Shown here: positions 34,711-46,483 of the stretch, piece by piece
How positions within the stretch are numbered: the first letter of the stretch is position 1
How the letters are laid out: each line of letters starts with the position of its first letter
Source: Coriolopsis trogii
Taxonomy: Eukaryota > Basidiomycota > Agaricomycetes > Polyporales > Polyporaceae
DNA length: 64,000 nt
Assembly: GCA_020543525.1 (NCBI GenBank)
Contig: JAHYIO010000007.1
Location: 124,001-188,000, forward strand
Direction: 5' to 3'
Translations under genes and position numbers: made by a program
The notes under the pieces: generated by a model
Told to the model about the DNA's origin: nothing
Seen by the model: the letters and a program-made list of their open reading frames with translations, nothing else
Database searches by the model: none

Positions 34711-36792
34711 TTAGGACGACTTCGACCAGCCGCCGAGCTCGACCGCGAATCCGACGGCCAGTTTAGAGAACTCGCGCATATGTTCAAAGCTGAACTCGTC
34801 AGAGATGTCGTACCGGCTGAGCGGAGTATGCCGGCGTCAGTACCATTGTACGAGCGAATGGGAGAACGTCGGAGTTTGGGCACTCACTCGTTCGCGCTGT
34901 GAATGTTCCCATGGTTCGATGCTTCGAAGGTGCTCTCTAGATGCATGTGAAAGCAATGGACGGATCGGAGCGTTAATAAATAGGGCCAGCTGTAAGCATG
35001 GTTAAGCGAGATGGTTGGGTCGATTGAACGCACCTATGGTGAAGACACTGGGATAGCCCGCCTTGAGCCACGAGGCACTGGGAGTTTGAGAGGGCGGTCT
35101 CCGTTAGGCAATTGAGCGTAAAGGAAGTAGAGACGTACTGGTCACTGCACGCATAGCCGCACTTGGTCTCCACCCAAGGAATGTCAAGGTACAGATCCAC
35201 CAAGTTCTTGTTGAACTCGGTCAAGCTACAATCGATAATGAGAACGTCGGGCCAATGTTCCGGGAGGAGCTGAAAGTACGAACTCGGAATCAGTGAAGTC
35301 GGTGATCACGCCGACTTGCTCCCGGGTGCCGCGCTTGACCCATGCCGTCATATCATACTGGACAGAACATTGTGAGATCGCGATGGACTGAGATTCAAAA
35401 CGATAATGCGGACCTGGCTCATGGCAACAACGTTCACATCCTGGTTCTCATAAGCACGGGCGACTGCTTGAGATCCGAGGAGCCCCCCTTCCTGATGTGG
35501 CAAAATCTTAGTTGCATATTACCGCTTCTGAACCATCGAAGAGCGCTGCTTACCTCAGCGGAATACCAGTGGAATTCCACAGCACGCTCAGGCCGGAAGC
35601 CGCTAGCAATCAAAGCACGGTATGCTTCCAGGATACTCATGGAGCCCGAGCCGTCGTCATCGGCACCTTGAATGCGGTCAATACAATCAAATGCCACCTC
35701 CGCTGACTTTCTCACCAGGGGCAGGCAAGAAGGGCCAATTGTTCGTGCTACCACCAAGATCAGCAAGAAGCCAGACCAATGCGGTTTGTTACGCCACTCA
35801 CCTGTCCTGGTGAGCACCAATGATGACGACGCCATCATCGTCGGCGGAAGTGCCATTGATCCTGACAATCTAATCGTGCAATCAGCATTTGCGACCAGAC
35901 ACAACAGACGTCTACAAACAATACTGCTCTGGGCCCAAGAGTGCGAAAACTCCCGGATGGAGATGCTATCCTGCAAGGACTTAGGCGCGTATTTCTTCGT
36001 GACCTGCGTGAACGCTTATGAGGATCGGTGGACAACCAACTTGATCACCGAAGAGCTTACCTCAGTAAGCTTGTTGAACAGCCATTGCTGGCTTTGCTTG
36101 CCGGTCTAGAGAGCTGTTAGTGGAGAGCGAATAAGACGAAAAAGGGACGGAATCACATCACTACGGTAGTCTGGGCAAGTTTGAGCCTGAGGAACGGGAG
36201 AGGATAAAGGAAGTACTCACAGCGCGTCCGGAAGCTGGTAAACTTGGCCAACCCGTCCCGGAGGTTCTGGATTTCCAGAGTATCAATAACGGACCGCACC
36301 TCCTCGGTGTGGTTCGGGGTTGGAAAAGACGCTTGTCGACGTCAGTCATGGGAGGTTGAGAGGGGTGGGGGTGACATACGCTTGGAGGCGACACGCAGCT
36401 GAGCACGCGAGCCTAGGTCTGGAGTCTCCGTTCTGTAAGGATTTGGTAAGGTACGCTTCCGTACAGAATGATAGCAGGACGCACACATCGAAGAACCTGA
36501 TACCCTGGGCCTTGGCCTGAATCTAATGTGAAAGATGACGACATGTGAGCGATGCGGTGAGGAACGCGACGGCAGGACGAGCGTATATGCGTGCCTTCTG
36601 AAGCTCCGACATGACGACAGGCTCGTCACGACCCTCCACCTGAACGAGACGAAGCTCGTTGAGGTCCAAGTCGAAGCCCGGGTAAGAGAGTGGGAGGTCG
36701 CCGCTGAGGAGTGTCTGTGCAGTGCCTTCATAGAGAGACAAAGGCGTCGCAAGCGCGGCTGAGACGAGAGCAAGGAGCGCGAGGAACTTCAT
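34711..36792 (-). CDS. Secreted M28 family leucine aminopeptidase
   Basis: Zinc exopeptidase of family M28, secreted, trimming amino acids from peptide N-termini. The start at 36792 gives a signal peptide ([20 protein letters not shown]). The catalytic parts appear after splicing: VIIGAHQD (metal His and Asp), then a 32-nt exon (35747-35716) giving [12 protein letters not shown], then [14 protein letters not shown] (bridging Asp), [16 protein letters not shown] (catalytic Glu pair), and CGYACSDHASW with the last His ligand. All metal ligands look intact. The C-terminus ends [19 protein letters not shown]. At least ten introns. An upstream in-frame start at 36864 would bury the signal peptide and was not chosen. 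Likely extracellular nitrogen scavenging. Confidence 0.9.
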
Positions 36793-37030
36793 GACTGCGA
36801 GCGAACGTAAGGGGAGGTAGTGGTGGACGACAAGAGGACAGCGAGGACGCGTAGCACGTAGCACGGTGGCCTGAAGCGGTCGACACGGTCAGTCCACCGC
36901 CTCGGCCATTGCCGACAGGGCAGACCCTAACCCGGCCCTCAGTCTCTGAGAGAGACGCCCAGACTTGTGCTCTAACGTCGACGACCAACCGGGCTCGGTC
37001 AGTGGTCAGCCCCTCCCATCTCCTCCAGTC

Positions 37031-37540
37031 ATGTCCAAGGCTGCTCTCAACGCGAAGGCGCAGTTCATCGTCGGTGTTCTCGTCCTCTGCTACGTCACTA
37101 CCGACTCACTCGCCGTGTCTGTCTGTTAATAGCGTCTTCTCATCCCTGCTGGCAAGGCGGCGCCCTCTCCACCGGTTGGTCCTGCCCTCGGTGCTCGTGG
37201 TGTGAAGTCAATGGACTTCTGTAAAGAATTCAATGCTCGCACTGCACACATAGAACCCGGTGTTCCCGTTCCCACTGTGATTACCGTCCAGCCTGACCGC
37301 ACTTTCGCCTTCATCACAAAAACCCCGCCGACCGCGTATTTCCTCAAGAAAGCAGCGGGCATAGAGAAGGGAACTGGGCGACCAGGTCACGACATCGTGG
37401 GCACCGTCAGCCTCAAACACGTCTACGAAATCGCCAAAATTAAGGCGACGGATGCGCACATGAAGCATCTTCCACTAGAAGGCATCGCCAAAACTATCCT
37501 TGGAACGGCGCGCACAGTTGGGATCCAGGTGGTGGCATGA
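37031..37540 (+). CDS. mrpl19: Mitochondrial ribosomal protein uL11 (bacterial type)
   Basis: Large-subunit protein uL11 of the mitochondrial ribosome, forming the stalk base for factor binding. Exon 1 (37031 on) gives [14 protein letters not shown], and after one intron the body gives [61 protein letters not shown] and TVGIQVVA at the end. The glycine-rich GPALG loop and the [12 protein letters not shown] helix are typical of the organellar form. The total, about 145 residues, matches the family. It is divergent from the aminopeptidase with about 240 bp between starts. The symbol follows yeast MRPL19; orthology is by motif. Confidence 0.92.
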
Positions 37541-38876
37541 GCGAATCCGTCTTTTCCAACTCAGCGTGTACGTATCTCTTGCTCAACCGTACCGTACCGA
37601 CCCCATTGATTATCTTTGCGCGCATGCCTGGCTTCCAAGAAGTCGCTCACCCGGCCCTCCCGTCCTGACACATGTGCCTGGAGTCTGTACATACGTAGAG
37701 CGCGACGATATGCCAAGGACATTCTATCCGAGAGCCGTAGCGTCTCTTGCTCTACATTTGGCCTGCCTTCCACTCTCCCGCCCTCGGACGTGGCATGCGC
37801 GCGTGACCACAGAAGACTCGGCCGGTTAGCCGCGGCCGCGGATTGGGCGGGCAGGTGTGGTCGTCGCGCGTGGGATGAACGGACGCATTAATTCGAACAA
37901 GGTTCATGATGGAGGAAGAGAGTTCGTGGAAGTGAGTTAAGCTCTGATATTATTGTACGTACATATCGAGAGGTGAGCCGCACTCGAGAGCTGTAGTTGC
38001 CAACTTGCGTCGTCGCTGCAGCGAGCTTTCCACTGACCTCCGCCAGAGTTGCCTCATCGGAGCAGACGCTGGGAACGGCCCTCAGATCGGTTTTGTCATG
38101 CGTGCACCCCATTCTCGCACCCGGGGTGAACTTTGATTGAGAACAGGGAGAGCCTTTGTGCCTCGTATGGCATGTTGGGACACGCCTTGGCCACGCCTTG
38201 GGGATGCCAGCCGGGTGGGCGATGGGCGAACCACCTCATTGCCAGCCCACATGCCTTATCGAGATCGCACACCGGGCCTCGTGTGCGAGAACAGGAGAGG
38301 CAAGTACGATGCGACGTTGTATGTCGACGGATTTATCCGCGTTTTTGACTGTTTTACACCATCGAACCCATCGCAGGCGGACACGCGTCCGTAGTCGGAC
38401 GCCAGCCCACCCCGCGTCGTGGCATCTAACGCGGGCAGGGGCAGCTGGACGTTCTCATTCTTCCTCGCCCGTGCGCATGCACATTCTCGAGCGGGTCGGG
38501 CTGTCGAGGTGGCGTCTAGCAAGATCCCCCCTCGTGTTGCTCGATCACATCTCTTGAGGGTCCGAAGTTCCCTGAGCCTCCGGGCCTCACTCCACTCTGC
38601 AACGCTCCGGTCGACATCATGCACCATCCTTCTTCCATTAGGCACGTTGGAAATCGCTCGTATTCACCTTTATCTGCCGCCACGGACACGTTGCGATCGA
38701 AAAGAATAATCCGCACATCAGTGCAGAAACACGAAATTTTCTCGCATTGCGTCTCCCGCATATAAAGCTCGAACGCAATTACGGTACCTCCTCACTGAAC
38801 TTCGCCACACACGGGTCTTCCGGTCCTCTACTTCTATCTGCGCAACTTCCCCACTGACGACATTCCGACGACGATC
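37541..38876. other. Intergenic region
   Basis: About 1.3 kb with no firmly supported gene. A short minus-strand frame with an ATG (38112, MGCTHDKTDLRAV) has a plausible GTCAGT donor after SDEATLAE and an acceptor CTACAG. No family is recognised and no stop-terminated model is convincing. Confidence 0.4.
38761..38767 (+). promoter_or_regulatory. TATA box upstream of DUF6593-like gene 1
   Basis: TATAAAG lies 110-116 bp before the start codon, with a C/T-rich leader following. This spacing is normal for strong fungal promoters. Confidence 0.5.
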
Positions 38877-39863
38877 ATGGCCTCTAGCTCTGGTAACGAA
38901 GTACTCTCCTGGACGTCCCAGGACCCCCGCCAGAGTCAGCTATTTGGCAGCTATGGCGTCCTCTACCGCTTCCAGGTGCGGCCGCGCCACTCATCCACCT
39001 CCGCTGCCGCTCTTGTTCGGTGTCGGCGCTGACCACATTGCGACGCGCAGACGGACACAAACAGCCAGGGCGTGAGCGTCACGACGCTGTGGCGAGCGAT
39101 TCGCGCGAACAAGGAGGACCGGGTCGCGAAACTTGAGTGGGCGCCAAACGGAGGGCTCGGACGCGCAATAATCGGCAAGGCAAGTCGATGGTGGTGGCCT
39201 GGAGATCTGATTGTGCGCAGATCTGGGCCGATAGCTAACACGCCGCGCTCTCGGGCATAACAGAGCACGCTGCCCATGGCTGACCTCGTCCGCCCGGACC
39301 CCCGCGTTTACGTGAGTGTGTGAACGAGCGTGGCCGGCACACGCGTGTCCTCAGTCTTACGCCTCTCTCTCTCGGATTCCTCGGGCAGAACGGGAGGATA
39401 TTCAACGGCCCAGACGGCTACCAATATCGATGGCGCCCGTCTGGCAACCAATACAATGACGTCGTGGTCAGTACCCTCTCCCTCGTCCTTCCAGAGCCAC
39501 ATGCATCCGACTCACCCGCTCACCGGCCGGGGCCACCATCGATTATCGTCCGTCAGCTTCAGGACCACAACGACAACGTGATTGCGTTTTTCCGGCCCAC
39601 ACGACCGCAGAGATACAACATCGGCGAGGTACACGGAGAACTCCATTTCGTCCGTAACGCAGGCGCAGGTGTCGTTGTGCGTCTTTCTTCCCTTTCTTCT
39701 CCTGTTCTTCTCTCCTCTCCTTCCAGTGCCGCTCGGCGTGGTCTCCCCCTCTCGTAATCGATTGATTCTGATCGTCCTCACCTCCCAGATGCACCCGCCT
39801 CTCATGGACACCGTAACGGTTACTGCGATGTTGTACCGCTTCGTGATGGCCTTCGGATTGTGA
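38877..39863 (+). CDS. DUF6593-like protein 1
   Basis: Small protein (roughly 190 residues) resembling DUF6593, a family expanded in basidiomycetes with no known function. Exons, each followed by a short GT-AG intron, give: MASSSGNEVLSWTSQDPRQ (38877 on), GVSVTTLWRAIRANKEDRV with KLEWAPNGGLGRAIIG, LPMADLVRPDPRVY, FNGPDGYQYRWRPSGN, LQDHNDNVIAFFRPTR, and the last exon with MDTVTVTAMLYRFVM. The order (beta-rich body, a GYQYRW core, then a C-terminal hydrophobic helix starting at Asp) is the family pattern as I remember it. No signal peptide. It shares this layout with the gene at 53.1-54.2 kb. Confidence 0.62.
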
Positions 39864-40748
39864 CCTTCCTCCCTCCTTGCCTCGAGGCAGGGGTCGCAGG
39901 GCAAGTCCGGTCGTTCTCTCGTTCCGCTTGTCAGAAGGCCCTATCCGACCGCCCCCTTCATCTCCTCTCCCATCACCACGCCACCTTCTGCGTCTGCCTG
40001 CTTATCCACACGAAAAGTGTGCCATCTCCGCCGTCGCCCCATTTTTATCTATATGTCACGAAGTATGTCACGATGTATCCATCATGTAACACTACCGCAC
40101 ACAACACCACCTTCTCCGAAAATGTCACATCCAGCGCGTGGACGTTCTTTTCGCGTTTCCCGGTACTTACCACATCCCTGGGCCCGCACGATCCCGCACA
40201 TTGCAACATCTCGCGCGCGGTGCCCCTGAAGGGACCCAGTGGGGATCCCGGTACCCGATGCGACCAGCAAACAAAATTACAGTTGGGCGGACTCCAACGA
40301 TCGTCCCCGATGTGCCGTAAACTGTGTCGATACGTCGATGCCCTGAAGTGCCGCCAGATCCTCTTGAGCTTGCTCCTGCGTGGGCTCACATCCTCCAAAT
40401 TAGTCAAAACGCCATCCTTTTTAGGCGAGTCGCACACAAGTGCCCCTCTTGCTACTAGTTACGAGATTATAAGGTGGTTGCTGCACGCATGGGCGATGTG
40501 ATGCCCGACCGGTGACCTCGATGTGTATTTCGTTGTTCTGTCGAGTAGAAGACCATACATGATGATTCTCTAGTCGACGTCCGGCAGAAAGCGAGTGCAT
40601 CGACCCCATCTCCTCTCGCGAATCTGCCACGCGCCCCCCACGCGCAGAACGTATCCGGGAGGGACTAAACCCCAGCAAGCAACTCCCTGCCTATCCGGCC
40701 AGTGCTCATGATCACCACTCACAGCCAACAATTACTCAAACAGGCCCG
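39864..40748. other. Intergenic, convergent 3' regions
   Basis: This lies between the DUF6593-like gene 1 (plus) and the AhpD-like gene (minus). An open frame at 39860-40501 (+) is C/T-rich without motifs. No gene is supported. Confidence 0.45.
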
Positions 40749-42251
40749 TCACAGCTTCGCCTGGACAGCGGCGGACCCGTCCCCCAACTCCGGCTTGACC
40801 ACGTCAAGGATCCGGTCGATAGTGCGCACCACCCACTCCGTCCCCTCGTCCGACGCGAGCCAGTAGTCCTCCTCGCTCAGCCCCGGCACGTTCCGGGCCT
40901 TGAGCAGCCCAAAGACGTGGCTCGTCAGCTGTGGGCCGACGCCGCCCTCAGCACGAAGGCATGCGGTGCCGACGACGGAGCCCAGTGCGCGGCTCAGGTT
41001 GCCCTGCTCGGCGTCGCCCCCCGGCATCGGCGCGAGCACCGTTCCGTACGCCTGTATGATGAATTCTGCGCGTGGTGTGAGGAACGGTCAGCGACGGAAG
41101 CTGGTGAGAGCTGAGATGCGGGCAAGATGCCCAAGAGAGATGCGGGGGTGATCGGCGGACCGGGTTTGCCCCTCATTTGCCAATCCGCGAGCAGCCTCGT
41201 CCTGAGCGTACCCGCGAGTGTGCATGGGCCCGAGATGCGGAGCGTACGCGGCTCCGAACCAACGGAACTCAGGCCCCGTATGTGGCACGGCGAACTGAGT
41301 ATCGGACGATGAGACGTGCCCTAGAAGGTAATGTCCACCCTTCGCGGGAACGCGCGACCGCGTGCGTCCGGAGAGAATGACAGTGGCTGGGCAGGACATC
41401 GATGGCGGGTGCACGGGGATAGGGTATCGGTCTTGCGCGGACAAGCTGATAACTCACCAATGAAGTCTGGGTGCAACGCGCCCAGCTTGTTCCTCAGCTT
41501 CTCGGCGTGCGGTTCGTAGATGGAGGCCCACAGCGCATTCCCGCGCGCCACGATCTCGTCGACGTTCGCGGATGTGACCGTCCTAGGGAAGAGTTGGCCA
41601 ACAGGGCGGGGATCGTCCATTATGCGATCGTCGCAGGTTCATTTCGCACTTTATGAGCGATTCGGACGCGGGCAGCATGACATTTTATGCAGAGCTTACC
41701 GTTTGGATGTCCGTCGAAGCCCATCCCTGACGTCGTCTTCCACGGCTTCCTGCAAATTAGTGAGGGAAAGAATCACCTGGGTCAAGCATAATTAGGGCCA
41801 TATCTAAGACGCTAGCACGACATGAAGTCATTCGATATGGTTACTACTCACGCGAGGAACACCGATGAAGATGGTGCTTTTCAGCGCAGACTCCCGCATG
41901 ACCGCCGCCTTGTCCAAGGCCTCAGGTAGCGGTAGCCGGCTTGAAGCATTCTCGGGATCGCTTCGTGTTGCGACTCGATACAGATGTCCGATAGTAGGAG
42001 GCGCATTCGCAGTGAGGAGCGTGCAGGTCTTCCCGTAGATACAAGTACGAGTTCGAGCGAGTCGGCGTCAGTCAGGAAGACACCGCACTCACCGCCAAGG
42101 TCAACCACCCTCGTTCCGCCTTCTTCAGCTTTGCATCTTGCAAGGTGCTGACGAGCACAGAATGGAGTTTAGAGTACGGGGGTGGCGAGCGGGGTTGTGG
42201 AGTGCGCAGCGTTAGAAGCTGCTTTACGGTCGGTGGCAGGTGTCTAACCAT
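40749..42251 (-). CDS. AhpD-like/carboxymuconolactone decarboxylase-like protein
   Basis: Probable member of the AhpD-like helical fold, known in fungi as uncharacterised proteins. The start at 42251 gives MVRHLPPTVKQLLTL, then SKLHSVLVSTLQDAKLKKAE with an intron joining GWLTLA to TCTLLTANAPPTIGHLYRVA. Next come DKAAVMRESALKSTIFIGVP, a short acidic exon (EDDVRDGLRR), and DDPRPVGQLFPRTVTSANVD with IVARGNALWASIYEPHAEKL. The last exon gives EFIIQAYGTVLAPMPG and VVGTACLRAEGGVGPQLTSH. No catalytic CXXC pair is evident, so classical AhpD peroxidase-linked chemistry is doubtful. About five introns, all in frame. Confidence 0.68.
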
Positions 42252-42687
42252 GTCGGTGTTGTTGGCGTCGACGTCGAGCGAAGGCGTTGTGAACGGGGAG
42301 AGGGAGTCCACAAGACGTCCCACGCAGCCGGCCTTCCGCACGTTCCGGCATGCGTTCACACGAATACGCGACACTTACGATGTCAGTCTATTTTCGAGCA
42401 GGATACAATCATGCAAGTTCATTCACAAGATGAGGCACAATTGTCACAACAAATGCAAGAGATGTAATGCCAAGAAAATAGTCACTAGCGTCTGCACAGC
42501 GACCACAGCCGCAGACTGATGAGCCGCTAACAAACGACAAGCCAGCTTCGACTGTGAACGGCCTATCCAGAGGCAGCGTAGCCTACCGAAGAAATAAGGG
42601 GGGTATAGGTACTATAACGTGGTCATGCTCAGAACGAGACAGGGAGCAACAACCCACATCCTCGAACTGTTACACGCATCAAACCTC
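42252..42687. other. Intergenic region
   Basis: 5' flank of the AhpD-like gene and 3' flank of the GH128 gene, both on the minus strand. No gene is supported. Confidence 0.5.
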
Positions 42688-44023
42688 CTAATACGAGTTG
42701 TTGATGACCATGTAACCGAGGTCGGTCGGGTTGCCGTTCTTCAAGAGAGCGTTAAGGGTATTGACACCCTGGAGGTCCTCCAAAAGACCGAAGGGGCAAG
42801 CAGCAACAATCCAGTCGGTGTCGTCAAAGAACTTGAGAGCCTGGCCCATGAACGAGAAGATCTCATCCTTGGATGCCTGCGCACCGCCGTTGAAGTTCTG
42901 GCAGAAGAGTATAAGGAGGGGTAGTGGAGGATAGGTAAACAGGCTCGTCATACCTGGTCAGCGAACTCAGTCAACATGATGGGGAGCCCGAGTTCGTTGT
43001 GGTACTTGGTGAGGTAGTCCTTGAGCTTCTCGAAGCTGGTGTCGTACCAATGGACGGCCTGGTAGTTGAACTATGGACCATATGTAAACAAATGGGCCAT
43101 CTGAAGAACAAACACCACTTACCGTGCAATCGTTGCAAGCAGCCATGAAGTCCTTCATCCACTGGAAACCGTTGGGACGAGAAGACATGGCGGGCGTCGC
43201 GCACTTGTAGCCATTCCTGCACTTGGGCTCGATGTGGGCCTTCCAGAGATCGGCGGCCTGCTGAGGAGTGATGTTGGACTGGCCTTCCTCGTTACACCTT
43301 GGCACTAGATATCAGCGTGGTGAACAATCATAGACTAAGAGAGGTCTCACTCGTTGGGGCCCAAGATGATGGTGCCTGCGTTGTTCTTGGACATGGCCTT
43401 CTCGAAGGCGTCGATCTTGTCCTGAGAGTTACCCCAAAGCATGGGCCAGAAGTCCAAACCCAGCGCAGAAATATCGCCAGGCGGGCTGGGCGTCCAATTG
43501 TACAGACTACAACGAATAGATGAGCACCAGAAAAAAAGAGCAACGAGAGAGCATACCCGACTGTGTGGTCAGTCTTAAACTTCTTGATGACGTTCAGGTC
43601 CCATTCTCCGCTAGCAAAGCAAATCTTGGAGCCCCTGACACCAAACTGGTTGGTACCCTTGGCGGGGCTACCACCTGAACTACCGCCACTGTTCCCGCTG
43701 CTGGCCTTGGTGGTGGTTGCAGGCTTGGAAGAGGTAGTGGTCTTGGCCGGAGCCTTGGTGGTCGTGGGCTCTGGTTCCTTAGTCGATGTCTCAACGAGGG
43801 CCTTGACCGAGGCAGTAGGCGTGTGCGAGCTGGTGGCGATCGTGCTGGGGCGAACCTTGCAGCGCTTGGTGTCGCGCTTGCGTTTCACGGCCTGCGCGAC
43901 TTCGACGTGGCGATTGGCATGAATATGGCCGGTGGAAAGGGCGTTGGTCTCGGCGGGCCCGAAGGAGACGGTGAGAACCGCGAGGGAGGTGAGAGCAATG
44001 AGGTTGATGAGCTTAGAAGCCAT
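42688..44023 (-). CDS. GH128 beta-1,3-glucanase-like secreted protein
   Basis: Glycoside hydrolase of family 128 (Asl1-like), acting on beta-1,3-glucan of the fungal wall. The start at 44023 gives a signal peptide (MASKLINLIALTSLAVLTVSF). A short region with dibasic sites (VKRKRDTKR, possible Kex2 cleavage) and a Thr/Lys/Pro-rich spacer follow, probably O-mannosylated. The catalytic core starts at KGTNQFGVRGSKICFASGEW and gives LYNWTPSPPGDISALGLDFW, ILGPNE with the likely acid/base Glu, FNYQAVHWYDTSFEKLKDYL and LPIMLTEFADQ with the likely nucleophile Glu, ending GYMVINNSY. Both catalytic residues appear intact. About five introns. Role: wall remodelling, inferred. Confidence 0.9.
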
Positions 44024-44769
44024 TATGCGCGAAAGAGCGGGGCGCAGATTAAGGAGCGGCGGGCGTGAAAAGAGTGTGCGGGCCCGGGAGGGAGAGAGAG
44101 CAAGGAGACCGACGTGGACGAGAGGAAAGGTGTGCAATCAATGCGGGAGACGAGGGCCGCGAAGAAAACGGTCGTCATGAGTATGCGCTTACCTAAGCCG
44201 CCAAGGTTCGTGCACGGACCTTCTTCTTCCATCGACCCCCGTCGCTACCCGCCAAGGCGTCGGCTGCGCGGCACACGGCGCATACAGTCCGTCTGTGCCT
44301 TCACCGCAGCCAGCATCAGGCCAGCATCCATGCAGTTCGTGTTCGCGCATTCGCTCGCACGTATCGGGCCTTTTGCATATACAAAATGTGCACGCGTCGG
44401 GGATCATGTCATTGTGGGGGTGCGGCGTCTCCCCGACGCTGTCTGAAACGCCTCAGACTCGCCTCGGCCCACGACATGCCGCGCTGTCTCCCAGCGACGG
44501 ACAGCGTGTCGGACACGATGCAGGCCAGGAGATAAAAAATCGTGATGATCTACAGCGTGTTCGCATAGCCCGGGCGCAGGCTGGACTATTGATGAGCAGT
44601 CATGGCGACGTAATAGGCTATGAGCGGAGTTTGCACTGCTATCAAAACAAGCCATCTCGCCGCTCTCGCACTTTCTTCTCAACCCCCAAGTTTGACACGA
44701 AGAAACCGGTTCATCAAGTTCATCCTCACGAAAACTCCACCAGTCCATCCCCTGTCCATCCCCTCCAAA
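44024..44769. other. Divergent intergenic region
   Basis: This holds the promoters of the GH128 gene (minus) and the RRM gene (plus). No coding gene is supported. Confidence 0.5.
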
Positions 44770-45962
44770 ATGTCTGACGCCCCCGCCGCCCCAGTCACCG
44801 AGAACGGCGTGCCTCCGGCTGCGCAAGAGGCTGTCGTCGAAGAGACTCCTGGCTTCAAGGCGCGTCTCTCCCGCCTTCTGACGTGGCACCCGCGCCTGAC
44901 TCTCTTTCCTCCAGGTCTTCGCTGGCAATCTTGCGTACTCCACCACGGGTGAAGGGCTGAAGACGTTCTTTGCGCCTGTCCAGAGCGAGGTGTATGTCCG
45001 CGCGCTGTCTTTGTCTCACTTTCTGCTCCTGCTCACGCGCCACCCGCCACAGTCTCTCTGCTCAGGTCATTATGCGCGACAACAACCGCTCTGCGGGGTA
45101 CGGATTCGTCTCCTTTACCACCGCAGAGGCCGCCCAGAAGGCCGTTGAGCTCCTCGACAAGAAGGAGCTCGACGGTCGCACCGTGATCGTCGAGTTGGCC
45201 AAGCCCGCCGATCAGAAGGACAAAGAGAAGAAGCAGAGGCGCGTTAAGCGGAGGACTGGTCGCCGTGGCAGCAAGTCCGTCCCTGGGGAAGTCAGCGAGG
45301 CCGAGGCGAATGGCGACGCCGCCGATGCTACCAAGGCGGATGGCGCCTCCCCCGACTCTGGCGATGCGGCCAAGCCCAAGAAGAAGAAGAAGGCTGTAAG
45401 TAGCCTACCCTCGCCTATATGCGCTTGGTAGCATGCTTAAACTCTACTGTAGCGCAAGCCCAAGCAGCGCAAAGCTTCTGCGGATGGTGAGGCGCCTGCT
45501 GACGGTGCCCCCGCTACCGACGCTGCTGAGAAGAAGCCTAAGCAACGCAAGCCCCGTACTCCTCGCCCTCCTCGCCCCGCTGGCGAGGATCCCCAGGGCG
45601 AGCCTTCGAAGACTGTTCTCTTCGTTGCTAACCTTGGCTTCAACATCGACGATGCTGGTCTGGCTGCGCTTTTCACTGACGCCGGTATCGAAGTAAAGAG
45701 CGCCCGCATTGTCCGCCGTCGCTGGGGAAAGCCCCGCAAGAGCAAGGGCTACGGCTTCGTTGACGTCGGCGACGAGGAGCAGCAGAAGAAGGCTATTGAG
45801 GCTCTTCAGGGCAAGGAGGTTGGTGGCAGGGCCATCGCGGTCAAGATTGCCGTGAACCCGGTCAACGACAACGACGGCGAGGCCGGAGCTGAGCCCGAGG
45901 GTAACGATGTTAAGACGGAGGAGGCAGCGGCGACTGAGGCGGCCCCTGCTGCGGCTGCCTAA
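44770..45962 (+). CDS. RNA-binding protein with two RRM domains
   Basis: Probable RNA-binding protein. The start at 44770 gives MSDAPAAPVTENG. RRM1 has RNP2 VFAGNL and RNP1 SAGYGFVSF; a Lys/Arg-rich linker (QRRVKRRTGRRGSK, KPKKKKKA, KPKQRKPRTPRPPRP) separates it from RRM2 with LFVANLGFN and SKGYGFVDVG. The C-terminus is Ala/Glu-rich. Introns: the first (44860-44914) must start GC rather than GT to keep GFK joined to VFAGNL, so a GC-AG intron is likely; the second starts GTATGT and joins PVQSEV to LSAQVIMRD. A third lies in the linker near 45396-45452. Binding targets are unknown. The basic linker suggests nuclear or nucleolar location. Confidence 0.85.
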
Positions 45963-46483
45963 GTTGTCAACAAGACGTAAACGGATTCACTCTGGAGGGC
46001 TCTGTCATGTTCTATGCCACAGTCCTCCATATTACCCTGAATCCTCTCATTATTCATGCAGATCCCCACTCCCCTCCGCTTTCCCATTCCGATCATCGAC
46101 CATATTGTATTGTTAGGTATCGTTCGTCACGCTACGATACTTGACCAGTTCCCCTATGCGGTCTGGTGCCGTTTTTTTCGTTCGTCAACTTGTATCGTCG
46201 CTTTGTCAAGTACAGCGACTTTGCATTCTCCCCTATCATATAAAACCCACACATAATGTACTGCACGAATTGGGACGAATGCGATGCTTTGCCACGGTAA
46301 TTTGTACGTTGTATGAGTTCCATGATCAGCGATTGTGAAAGTGGCGGCGTCTGGCGCTAGCGAGCGCTGACGTCTCTGGGGCGAGTAAGCGCCCCATCGC
46401 TGGACGCACACAATGCACATGAGCAGAGCCTGCAAAGTGGCCCTTCTCCATGTCTACTCATCTCCCACGACCCTACCCCGACC
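45963..46483. other. Intergenic region
   Basis: 3' flank of the RRM gene and 5' flank of the GPATCH11-like gene. T-rich near 46080-46250. No gene is supported. Confidence 0.5.

Noticed and set aside
34711..36035. Apparent disruption of the M28 peptidase (several frame changes)
   Set aside because: All frame changes coincide with short introns, and splicing restores every metal-binding motif.
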